From Saccoglossus kowalevskii (lineage: Eukaryota > Hemichordata > Enteropneusta > Harrimaniidae), in NCBI RefSeq assembly GCF_000003605.2, contig NW_003147783.1:47943-59320 (forward strand): DNA of 11,378 nucleotides, written 5' to 3'. How positions within the stretch are numbered: the stretch's first letter is position 1; each line of letters begins with the position of its first letter. Under the pieces are notes generated by a model. It was not told where the DNA came from, searched no databases, and saw only the letters and a program-made list of their open reading frames with translations. This document shows, one piece after another, positions 1-7,379 of this stretch. The position numbers and the translations under genes are program-made.

Positions 1-430
1 ACCCATACTGAGCTTGGTGTAGGTAATTCTCAGCACTATTCTGTATACTATGCATGGTGGTAAAATTGTCTATTGCAATCCATGCATTTCACTTAGATGA
101 TCAGAATTAGTTATGTGCTCTCACTGGCTTGCTAGTTAGGTTTTTTTTGATGAACACTTCCAACTCAAGTGAATAGCATTTTCCAAAACTGTAAAATCTA
201 ATATATGAAATTCATGTGACATATCTCAATATTCAATGCCAAGTTTTTCATCAAAATTTAATCTGAGAAATGATTCAAGTCTTTAATGCAACTTAAAAAT
301 TACACAACAAATAAGCAAGATACAAAGCAAGATGCTGACAAAGGAATGCAGATCTGAATCATTCAAAACAAGTCATTGTCAATGACACGTCCCCGTTCCG
401 TTCATATTTGAGTGACATATACATTCAAAG

Positions 431-1330
431 CAGATCATGACCGAAATGCACCTGCATATGTACAACACATTGTACTAAATCTGAACAAAATCCATCCATG
501 CATGACTGAGATCTGGTTCCGGAATTGTGAAAATACATGATTTTAATGCATTTTCGGTCTTAAAATGGCCATCATTCAGCTATTGTTAAGCGGATCATGA
601 AACAAATGCACATATCTATTTGTGACATGATGCACCATGTGTGTGTGAAGTTTGAACTTGATCAATCCAGACATGTCTTGGATACGGATCCAGAACTGAA
701 TTCTTTAAAATGGCCGCCAGTCGGCCATTTCGAACTTGATCCGGAAAAAAAAAAGACGTGCATCAAGGTCCTATTATGTTTAATGTAAGTACCAAATTTG
801 AATGAAATCCGTCCATGCATAACTGAGATCCGGGTTCGGAATGGTGAAAATGTGTGATGTCAATGCATTTTCGGCCTTAAAGCGGCCGCCATTTGGCTAT
901 CGTTAATGGGATCATGAAACAAATGCACATACATATTTGTGACATGATGTACCTTGTGTGTGTGAAGTTTGAACTTGATCAATCCAGACATGTCTCGGAT
1001 ACGGATCCAGAACTGAATTCTTTAAAACAAAATGGCCGCGAGTCGGCCATTTCGAACTTGATCCGAAAAAAAAAATGACGTGCATCAAGGTCCTATTATG
1101 TTTAATGTATGTACCAAATTTGAACGAAATCCGTCCATGCATAACTGAGATCCGGGTCCGGAATGGCGAAAATGTGCGATTTTGATGCATTTTCGCCCTT
1201 AAAATGGCCGCTATTCGGCTATCGTTAATCGGATCATGAAAAAAATGCATGTGCATATGTCCCATATAATGTGTGATGTATGAGTGAAGTTTGAACATAA
1301 TTGGTCCATGCATGTTCGAGATACAGGTGA
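431..1330 (+). repeat. Tandem core array of the first family-1 element
   Basis: Equivalent positions recur with regular spacing. The anchor ACYAAATYTGAA falls at 474, 791 and 1113 (317 and 322 bp apart), and GGATCATGA falls at 592, 909 and 1231 (the same two spacings). Each unit is itself two diverged halves of about 150-160 bp. Both halves carry a GTTTGAAC-type start, a TCCATGCAT or TCCAGACAT segment, a self-complementary AAATGGCCG...CGGCCATTT segment and an ATCATGAAAC or TGAAAAACAAAATGACG segment. The array is therefore a higher-order AB dimer with the third copy cut off by the (ACGG)n tract. Confidence 0.88.
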
Positions 1331-1332
1331 TC

Positions 1333-1376
1333 ACGGACGGACGCACGGACGGATGGACGGACGGACGGACGCACAC
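1333..1376 (+). repeat. (ACGG)n microsatellite inside the family-1 element
   Basis: About ten copies of ACGG/GGAC with three variant units (ACGC twice, ATGG once). It sits between the last partial core and the 3' hairpin. The same place is taken by a (CA)n-rich tract in the second family-1 element. Confidence 0.9.
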
Positions 1377-1390
1377 AGGGCAAAACATAA

Positions 1391-1423
1391 GTCCCCGTTT
1401 TCGGACTCCGTCCGAACGGGGAC
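1391..1423. repeat. Terminal stem-loop of the first family-1 element
   Basis: GTCCCCG (1391-1397) pairs with CGGGGAC (1417-1423), and TTCGGAC (1400-1406) pairs with GTCCGAA (1410-1416). The loop is TCC and there is a two-base TT bulge on the left arm: 14 perfect pairs. It is followed at once by TAAC, so CTAAC ends the element. Helitron 3' ends have a hairpin followed by CTRR, which this loosely resembles. Confidence 0.9.
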
Positions 1424-1829
1424 TAACAAGCCATGCATGGCACAGTCCCCGTTAGTTATCAAATTTAAGATATATAGTTTTGTTTATAGTAATATAGCTG
1501 GAATATAACCATGTCAGGAATATGATTTTTTAACATTAAAATGATTGACATTTGTATCTGATCGTCAAAAAAGTACTTGTCCATATTGAGAGATATTGCT
1601 CTGGAACAGAATTCAAAATCAGCCATTTTGAATACATGTATATATATAACATGATGTATAACGAATATATAAAATTTAAATATAATAAGAGATATGGCTC
1701 TAGAAGCCCAATCTTTAAAACAAAATGGCTGCCAGTCAGCCATTTTGAATCCAATCTGAATCAAAGAAAGCTTAGAAAGAACTCCCATGCGCTGAGAGTA
1801 TTGGAGACACATTAAAAATAATTCGAAAT

Positions 1830-2414
1830 TACTTGTACTTGTACTTGATTGAGATAGTGATGGAAAAGCTTGAAACTAATAATGCAAATCAGAAAGTTAA
1901 TATGAACAGATTTGAATGTAAAACTAATGAGGTCTGCGCAATGTAACAGACCATCTATGTACCAAGTTTTATTGAAATGTGATTGGAACCAAAAAAAAAC
2001 TATGAATTATTATGCCAATTAGGGAATTAATATAAACAGATTTTCACCCCAAACTAATCAGGTTTGTACATTGTCCTAGAGCATCTTTGTACTAAGTTTC
2101 ATTGAAATGGAATCATTAGTAATTTAGATATCAGTGTAATAGCTTAAAAGTTGTTAATTATGCAAATTAGTAATTAATATGTACAGATTTTAACCCACAA
2201 TTATCCATGTACAACGTTTCATTGAAATGTGATGATTAGTACTTGAGAAGTCAGTGGAAAAAACAAAAAATGACTAATCATTATGCAAATTAGATAATTA
2301 GTAATTAGGTAATTTTTACCAAAAACTGATCAAAACCTAGCATTAGTTTAGAGCATCTATGTACCAAGTTTCATCAAAATCTAATGTATGGTTATTGAGA
2401 TATCAGTGGAACAG
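1830..2414 (+). repeat. Family-2 tandem core array
   Basis: Four diverged copies of a 120-150-bp unit. The anchor ACCAAGTTTCATTGAAAT or a close variant falls at 1961, 2091, 2211 and 2363 (spacings 130, 120 and 152 bp). Each copy also has an ATTATGCAAATTAG-type segment followed by TTAATATGNACAGATTTT and a GAGCATCTATGT-type segment. Confidence 0.88.
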
Positions 2415-2457
2415 ACAAGCACACACATACACACACACACACATACATACAGACACG
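2415..2457 (+). repeat. (CA)n microsatellite in the family-2 element
   Basis: CA dinucleotides interrupted by TA and GA, lying between the last core and the terminal hairpin, in the same relative position as the (ACGG)n tract of family 1. Confidence 0.9.
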
Positions 2458-2469
2458 CTAATTGCAAAG

Positions 2470-2499
2470 ACTTCCATTTTGTGCTTCGCACATGGGAGT
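2470..2499. repeat. Terminal stem-loop of the family-2 element
   Basis: ACTTCCA (2470-2476) pairs with TGGGAGT (2493-2499) with one wobble. TGTGC (2480-2484) pairs with GCACA (2488-2492). The loop is TTC and there is a three-base TTT bulge on the left arm. The layout is that of the family-1 hairpins although the sequence is unrelated. Confidence 0.85.
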
Positions 2500-3180
2500 G
2501 AAAAATAAAATGACGAGCATCAGGAACCCATAATATCTAATGTATGTACCAAGTTTGAACGAAATCCACCCATAAATGCTTGATATTTGATGATTTTTTA
2601 GCACAAAAATGACCACCATTCGGCCATTTTGAATAGGATAGTCAAACCAATATATCTGTCTATCTATGACATGATGTATAATGAATATTTAAAATTTGAA
2701 CATAATCAGTGAAAGCAAGTCAGAGATATGGCACGAGAACCACATTCATTAATACAAAATGGCCGCCAGTCCGCCATTTTTAATCTTATCTGAAAAACTA
2801 AATTATTTGCAGCAAGATCCCATAATGTCTAATATATATACCAAGTTTGAACAAAATCCATCTGTAAACAGCCGAGAAATGGTTGATTTTTAGGATTTTT
2901 TAGCACAAAAATGACCGCTATTCAGCCATCTTGAATCAGATCATAAAACAAAATGATGTGCATCAAGGTCCTATAATGTCTAATGTATATACCAAGTTTG
3001 AACAAAATCCATTTGTAAACAGCCGAGAAATCCTTGATTTTGATGCTTTTTAGCACGAAAATGGCCGCCATTCGGCCATCCTGAATCAGATCGTGAAACA
3101 AATTGACGTGCATATGTATAATATCATGTATGATGTATGTGTGAAGTTTGATTGTGATTGGTCCAGGCATTTCTAAGATA
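2500..3180 (+). repeat. Core array of the second family-1 element, right part
   Basis: Core starts at 2548, 2840 and 2991. The 151-bp step is half of the 292-bp step, which shows that the true unit is the monomer. Self-complementary segments recur at about 2757-2779 and 3060-3080 (ATGGCCG, five bases, CGGCCAT). Confidence 0.85.
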
Positions 3181-3188
3181 CAGGTCCA

Positions 3189-3240
3189 GACACACACACA
3201 GACGCATGCACACACGCATGCACACACGCACGCACACACG
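3189..3240 (+). repeat. CA-rich microsatellite in the second family-1 element
   Basis: (CA)n with regular ACGCATG and ACGCACG interruptions. It replaces the (ACGG)n tract of the first element; the sequence on its right (AAAACATAAGTC) is the same in both. Confidence 0.9.
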
Positions 3241-3255
3241 GAGGTCAAAACATAA

Positions 3256-3288
3256 GTCACCGTTTTCGGACTGCGTCCGAGCGGGGAC
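3256..3288. repeat. Terminal stem-loop of the second family-1 element
   Basis: GTCACCG (3256-3262) pairs with CGGGGAC (3282-3288) with one A-G mismatch. TTCGGAC (3265-3271) pairs with GTCCGAG (3275-3281). The loop is TGC and there is a TT bulge. CTAAT follows. It is nearly identical to 1391-1423. Confidence 0.88.
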
Positions 3289-3429
3289 TAATTAATGAAA
3301 CACTTTAAGACGTGTGAATGAGTCTTTTCTTGTTCAATAATAAACAAAACTGAAATGAGCCAAATGAAAAAATGTGATAACACATCACTTAACTTTCAGT
3401 CTCTACAGATACCCAGAGAGGATGTGAAA

Positions 3430-4390
3430 TCAAAGAAGACTTAGAAAGAACTCCTTGTATTGAATATTGATTGTTGAAGAACAATTAAAGTTAATTTAAG
3501 ATTAGTCTTTCAAACAAGAAGCTTGGCAACCAATATTTGTCTGCTACTGTAAAAAGGTTAATTATTCACTGGGTTTTAATTTTGTTTATTTCGCTGACTG
3601 GAAAATGCACTAAATTAAAACCCAGTGAATATGTAAAATTTAGCAAAAAACACATTATCTAAATGATAAAACTGTGAATTTAAAACCCACTGAATATGCC
3701 TGACATGGTAAATCAACACAATTTTAACCCAGTGAAAATTAGTAATTTTATAGTATTTAAGATTGCACATGAAAACTAAGTAAACCATATTATCAAAATT
3801 TATAAAATAGAAAATACCTCTGTGAAAAATTCCATTTAAATCTGATTTTTTTAGAAATCAGAAATAATCAATTAGATAATTAATTATGTATGTTTTTCAA
3901 CATAAAACTAATCCTGTCTGTGGATCACTCCAATGAACCAAATAAATTATTACGCAAGTTAATCAATTATTATGCATACATTTAGGTATGTGTATTGTTC
4001 CAGGGTGCACATGTACCAAGTTTCATTATAATGAATAATTCCCTCCATTACCTGGTAGATAATTATTATGGATATATATAAACCCAAAACAAATTAGACC
4101 ATTGCATTGTTTATATATAAGTACCAAGATTCATTGAAATAAGATGATTGAGTGCTTGAGATATTGATGGAAAAGCTGAAAATTTGATAATTATGCAAAT
4201 TAGGTTATTAATATGCAAATATTATTAACCTAAAATCTGTGCATTGTCCTATTACATCTATGTACAAAGTTTCATTGAAATGTGGTGATTAGTACTAGTG
4301 ATATCAGTTGAAAATGTCAAAAATTGACTAATCGGTATGCAAATTAGGTAGTTAATATGCAAGGATTTTTACCTAAAACTTATTTCACTT
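3430..4390 (+). mobile_element. Degraded family-2 element, no clear 3' end
   Basis: The first 25 bases match 1761-1785 at 23 positions, including the shared CTTAGAAAGAACTCC. Family-2 cores follow at the far side, with ACCAAGTTTCATT-type anchors at 4015, 4123 and 4264 (108 and 141 bp apart) and several TATGCAAATTAGG segments at 4192-4360. A separate inverted repeat (3563-3631) and GTGAAT-type repeats lie between. No matching GGAGT hairpin was found after 4390, so the right end is lost or has diverged. Confidence 0.55.
3563..3631. repeat. 20-bp perfect inverted repeat with AAAACCCAGTGAAT copies
   Basis: 3563-3582 and 3612-3631 are exact reverse complements; the left arm reads TATTCACTGGGTTTTAATTT. 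The spacer is 29 bases. Related direct copies follow: AAAACCCACTGAATATG at about 3682-3698 and TTTTAACCCAGTGAAAATT at about 3721-3739. This looks like a small palindromic interspersed repeat. Its family is unknown to me. Confidence 0.8.
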
Positions 4391-4457
4391 ATTTCCCCCT
4401 GTTCGTAACTGTGCATGTCTGGACAGTCTTGCGCATACAGGCATGTTGACTAGTAGG

Positions 4458-4640
4458 ACCCTTGTCATTAGGTGTCAGAGATATGGCTCAGAATCATCAT
4501 TCTTCGAAAAACAAAATGTCCACCTATCGGCCATTTTGAATCTGATTTGAAAAACAAAATGACTTGCATCTAGCTCTCATTATGTTCAATGTATACACAA
4601 AGTTTGAATGAAATTTCCCCAATGCAGTACCAAGATCATC
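4458..4640 (+). repeat. Solitary family-1 monomer fragment
   Basis: It carries, in the order of the family-1 core, AGAGATATGGCTCAGAA, a degraded ATGTCC...CGGCCATTTTGAATCTGA segment, GAAAAACAAAATGACTTGCAT and an ACAAAGTTTGAATGAAAT start. No terminal hairpin or microsatellite accompanies it. Confidence 0.75.
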
Positions 4641-4684
4641 TGAACATCTGAAAAATTATATAACCATAATATTGCTTTTGTTAA

Positions 4685-5410
4685 TGGCAGGATCCAAGTT
4701 GTGAGCGTCGGTTGTTGGGTGATTGGCATTCGCCACACAAACCTAAACCACTGACCCTCAACACCGTGAGATGCCTAGACAAACACCAGAATGCTGTGTT
4801 GTGACTTTGAAATGGATTGCGAACCTCCAATAAAGAAAACATGATCTTTAAGTTTAAATTGTGACCAGCTAGATGAGATTGAGGGATTCAAGAACCAAAA
4901 AAATGCAAAAAACTACGAGCCACAGGCAAAAATGCATGCCACCAATAACAACCGGTGTCCCGTAGCTGACAAAATTGCAGTGAAATTACACCCGAGTTAT
5001 TTCCATTTGTTTCAAAGAACACAGGTCAATGCAGAATTCCACAACGATATATAGAATTGTAATTCTCCACTATGGGTAAGATTTGTGCCGAGTGTACACC
5101 AACCACTGTATTAGAGCGACGGCGTACACAGTCTTTCTTTCGGCCGGAGTTGAGAAAAGGCATATCATGTACGTGTCACATAAGATGCGAGAATCCGATC
5201 TTACATTATCAAACAACGATAAAACTTGTCAGTCATACTGTCAAAACATCTGGTTATACCAAAGATGTATCCAGGTCTGTTGTTACATGATACACCACAC
5301 AACCACGTACCGTCACGCCTCAAACTTTGGTCGAGCCAAGTACCGCTGAACATCAAATATCCACAGTTACAAGTAGTATGATGAGTCCCAAAACTTGTTT
5401 ATTTCACTAA
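4685..5410 (+). other. Unassigned region with coding-like open segments, possibly a broken gene or transposon relic
   Basis: This region is less AT-rich than its surroundings and is free of the tandem cores. In one frame 4685-4801 is open (39 codons, with DWHSPHKPKPLTLNT) and follows an acceptor-like TATTGCTTTTGTTAATGGCAG. The same frame is open again from an ATG at 5072 to a TGA at 5288-5290 (72 codons, starting MGKICAEC), then open to a TAA at 5408. The last segment is rich in Thr, Ser and Pro (RTVTPQTLVEPSTAEHQIST), a composition unlike translated AT-rich noise. I do not recognise a family. It may be a decayed mobile-element ORF or chance. Confidence 0.3.
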
Positions 5411-5732
5411 TGTACTTTCAATTGGCAAATTGTACAAAAACCGGAATGAAAACGTGGAAAAATCATTGTTTTAACGATCCAAACTGTACTTAACCCTGTA
5501 TTTCAAATGGCGTTGACACAGTCAGTAAAAGGTCAAGAAAGTCATCTTTTATTATGCTAATTTTTGTGTTTATGCTATTCAATTTGAATTGTGTTGCGTA
5601 TGTAATTTTTGTATGCATTCAGTGTACAACTACATACTATTCTTATAAATATTCATGTTCAAGGGCCATAATCATGATCTTATAGTAGATGCCAGTAAAC
5701 TATTTTTTTTACTAGTTTTATCGAATTGTCAA
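5411..5732. other. No feature recognised
   Basis: AT-rich sequence without a supported gene, core repeat or hairpin. Confidence 0.5.
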
Positions 5733-5750
5733 TATATATTATAATATATA
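5733..5750. repeat. 18-bp perfect AT palindrome
   Basis: TATATATTATAATATATA equals its own reverse complement. It sits 20 bp before the GC-rich hairpin cluster at 5771 and may form the left flank of the same insertion, but AT palindromes are common in such DNA. Confidence 0.6.
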
Positions 5751-5770
5751 CTGGTATAATATAATAGCTT

Positions 5771-5830
5771 GATATTGCACAATTCACTCCATATATGCAC
5801 TCGCCTACGGCTCGTGCATTGTGCAATATC
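5771..5830. repeat. Nested inverted repeat (small hairpin element)
   Basis: GATATTGCACAAT (5771-5783) and ATTGTGCAATATC (5818-5830) are perfect reverse complements. Inside lies a second hairpin: GCAC (5797-5800) with GTGC (5814-5817), a symmetrical TC/TC internal loop, GCC with GGC, and a TAC loop (5806-5808). It is probably a short palindromic mobile repeat. Confidence 0.85.
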
Positions 5831-5840
5831 TTGTGGTATA

Positions 5841-5855
5841 CCCGCCTTCGGCGGG
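5841..5855. repeat. GC-rich hairpin with TTC loop
   Basis: CCCGCC (5841-5846) pairs with GGCGGG (5850-5855) around TTC. It stands 10 bases after the previous inverted repeat in otherwise AT-rich sequence. A rho-independent terminator is not meaningful here because the DNA is eukaryotic. Confidence 0.8.
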
Positions 5856-5875
5856 GGGTTATTGCTTAAATATAT

Positions 5876-5925
5876 TAGTGCATTTTGAATGTGAACAATC
5901 CAGGCATGCTTAAAATACAGAAGTG
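5876..5925 (+). repeat. Short family-1 core fragment
   Basis: ATTTTGAATGTGAACAATCC followed by AGGCATGCTTAAAATACAG matches the family-1 core order seen at 3146-3183 (TTTGATTGTGATTGGTCCAGGCATTTCTAAGATACAG). Confidence 0.55.
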
Positions 5926-6404
5926 GACAAATGGATTAATGGATTGATGTTCTTGGATGTTGTTAGAACATGGATTAACAACAATATTATAAACATGTTT
6001 AAATAACAAGTCGATCACTGTCAGTTTGTTTGTATTTTGTTAAATTTGCATTTGAGGACACATAAGAGAGAAAGAGTAAAAAAAACTGCCCAGGTGCACT
6101 GGCATGTGTAAAGATGAAAATCGTCCAGCAGAAGACGCACCAGCTGTAGATGAACCACAACAATCTGCAGTGTGATCCAGTGTTTGTATAATGTTGTTGC
6201 CTGGCAGTATTTTCAGCTAGGTCTTAAAAATTATGACCTCCACAGTTTACATGTAACATTCTACACATGGTGACATTGACATGCTTACTCTACAATAAAT
6301 TCTGTTCACCCAAAGTTTAACTGGGTTGGGTTGATTCCCCCGATAGTGATACAACCACTGTTTAATCAGTGCTAAAAACTGACCAACTTACTAATAGGAA
6401 AGTT
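5926..6404. other. No supported gene; one short coding-like reading
   Basis: In one plus-strand frame about 6094-6174 reads CTGMCKDENRPAEDAPAVDE, with the in-frame stop TGA at 6173-6175. The start loosely recalls the cysteine-rich CTGMC-type tails of some mobile-element proteins, but it is too short to assign. The rest shows nothing recognisable. Confidence 0.25.
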
Positions 6405-6414
6405 GATATCTTAC

Positions 6415-6504
6415 CTTAGAGTCATAGTATGGGTTGATGTCTGGAATAGGAAAGGTGACGTTAAGATTTCTGATATCTTTCACAGGAACTACATCGCATC
6501 GTAA
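6415..6504 (-). CDS. IDE: Next internal exon of the IDE-like metalloprotease
   Basis: This 90-bp minus-strand segment encodes exactly 30 codons. It follows the acceptor TTTTTTCTTGTTAG (6505-6518) and ends at the donor GTAAGATATC (6405-6414). The peptide contains VVPVKDIRNLNVTFPIPD followed by INPYYDSK. Vertebrate IDE has a nearly identical block, IVPIKDIRNLYVTFPIPD, just before its GHxxGHEG exosite segment. Joined in phase 0 to the exon at 11139-11251, the length matches IDE with no insertion or deletion, so the intron between them is 4634 bp. The KDIRN and FPIPD conservation separates it from nardilysin, whose matching segment is quite different. The following exon (the GHEG segment) was looked for in 1-6414 on this strand and not found, so the next intron runs past the left edge. 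Confidence 0.94.
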
Positions 6505-6518
6505 CTAACAAGAAAAAA

Positions 6519-7020
6519 CAATGCATGATAAGGATAGATACTGAAAAAATTACAAAATAATTGAGATCAGACATATTAAATAAAAGTTCTCTTTGATAAT
6601 TAATTGTTAAATATACTGATTAGCTGATTAAGGATAGTAGAGGATCAAGTACCTGGCGCGAAAGCAATGGTCACATTATGAACGCGAGTCAGACTGAGTT
6701 TAATGCGACAAAGGATATATTGACAGTGAAGACGCCCCCAAAACTAGAAAAACTTAGCATGTTGGCTGAAAAACTTTGCAACCAAGTTTGTGGTTATCAC
6801 ATTCTTCTGATTCGAGCCAGGAAGTTGAAACTGATAGTGTCAAGGGGTCCTTTAGATTTGTGGAACTCGACATTCTTAATAAAAAAATATAAGGAACTGT
6901 TGGGGTGAGCTCTCCGCGTTTGGTGTGACAGTGGTAAGCTACAGATAGAAGAGTTGTCAAGGCAAGGATAGGGGTCTCATTTCATATTCACTTGTTTGAA
7001 TCTAGAATGCAGCCCCAAAC
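6519..7020. other. No gene supported; open frames unassigned
   Basis: A 76-codon plus-strand frame (6678-6908) and a 68-codon minus-strand frame (6754-6960) overlap each other. Neither has a recognisable motif, splice context or composition that favours it. The region lacks the tandem cores and may be ordinary intron. Confidence 0.4.
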
Positions 7021-7030
7021 TAATCGTCTG

Positions 7031-7075
7031 TTTCCCCCAAACAAGAAAACCCGTTTCAAGCGGGCGATAGGGAAA
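7031..7075. repeat. Stem-loop with asymmetric bulge
   Basis: TTTCCC (7031-7036) pairs with GGGAAA (7070-7075). CCCGTT (7050-7055) pairs with AGCGGG (7059-7064, one wobble) around a TCA loop. Internal single-stranded segments are 13 and 5 bases. It may be an internal or terminal structure of the relic that ends at 7626. Confidence 0.6.
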
Positions 7076-7379
7076 GGTCACCAAGAATTGATTAAATTTG
7101 CCTCATATTCGGGTTTACCCAATGATTTCCTATAATCTAGTATTCTACTGATAACTGAAAACTTCCATTGACCCGAGTCCAAAATTTCATAGTACACAAG
7201 TGCAACCAAACTACATGTATGTCTCATACATGTATACATGCTCAAGAAACTGCATTCATAAATCTGAGTAAACCTTGATGTACATGTACCTTTAATAACA
7301 ATTTGACTTCTTTGTTAATTCAGGTCTTTGTATATTACCAGGACCTGGGTTTATTTCAGTATCACCACTATAATTCCCA

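Larger units (their letters stand above)
389..1427 (+). mobile_element. Family-1 composite element: tandem cores, (ACGG)n, terminal hairpin
   Basis: Boundaries come from a 10-bp inverted motif: GTCCCCGTTC at 389-398 and GAACGGGGAC at 1414-1423. In order the element holds a short 5' region, tandem core units (about 431-1330), an (ACGG)n tract (1333-1376), the linker CAAAACATAA and a 33-base hairpin (1391-1423), ending with CTAAC. There is no protein; the open frames across it are chance readings of the repeat. The plan (5' terminal motif repeated inside a 3' hairpin, roughly 160-bp cores, ACGG microsatellite) is that described for pearl-like or HINE elements, which are non-autonomous relatives of Helentrons. 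That class is an inference. The exact outer ends are uncertain by several bases because no target duplication is seen, as expected for Helitron-like insertion. Confidence 0.7.
1761..2499 (+). mobile_element. Family-2 tandem-core element nested in the second family-1 element
   Basis: The family-1 text reads CCAATCTGAA up to 1760 and resumes at 2500 as GAAAAATAAAATGACG. Intact family-1 units read TCTGAAAAACAAAATGACG there, so the inserted piece is close to 1761-2499. Its ends carry a 9-bp inverted motif: ACTCCCATG at 1781-1789 and CATGGGAGT at 2491-2499, the latter being the right arm of a terminal hairpin. Between them lie four tandem cores, then a (CA)n tract. Its first 25 bases recur at 3430-3454. 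No protein is encoded. It is probably the same structural class as family 1 but with a different core sequence. Confidence 0.65.
1445..3291 (+). mobile_element. Second family-1 element, interrupted by a family-2 insertion
   Basis: It starts with GTCCCCGTT at 1445-1453 and ends with a hairpin (3256-3288) and CTAAT. The left part (1445-1760) contains a degraded core with a 10-bp self-complementary segment (AAAATGGCTG at 1722-1731, CAGCCATTTT at 1737-1746). The right part (2500-3180) contains core starts (ACCAAGTTTGAA) at 2548, 2840 and 2991, 292 and 151 bp apart, showing one full dimer and one single monomer. A CA-rich tract and the linker AAAACATAAG lead into the hairpin exactly as in the first element. 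1761-2499 is foreign to it. There is no coding capacity. Confidence 0.68.
1..6414 (-). other. Start of the next IDE intron, running off the left edge
   Basis: It begins with the donor at 6409-6414 and no acceptor with a fitting IDE exon was seen before position 1. In the first 388 bases I see no gene and no clear element, only AT-rich sequence with one core-like stretch at about 240-262 (CCAAGTTTTTCATCAAAATT) resembling the family-2 tandem cores. Confidence 0.7.

Noticed and set aside
912-1388. 158-codon minus-strand open frame
   Set aside because: It spans tandem cores and the ACGG tract. The repeated VRPSVHPSVRPSV part is the translated microsatellite, so it is not a gene.
1722-1746. Apparent compensatory change in the AAATGGCCG/CGGCCATTT stem (CTG with CAG)
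   Set aside because: Both changes are CpG to TpG or CpA, so deamination at two CpG sites explains them without selection for pairing.
2415-3240. CRISPR-like regular repeats
   Set aside because: Unit lengths are 120-320 bp and contiguous, without short identical repeats separated by unique spacers.
2922-3260. 112-codon minus-strand open frame with CACVCACVCV run
   Set aside because: The Cys/Val run is translated (CA)n and the rest is family-1 core.
5841-5860. Rho-independent terminator-like hairpin
   Set aside because: The window is eukaryotic and there is no T-run directly after the stem.
6678-6908. 76-codon open frame as a candidate exon
   Set aside because: An overlapping frame of similar length exists on the other strand, and there is no motif, splice context or IDE similarity.
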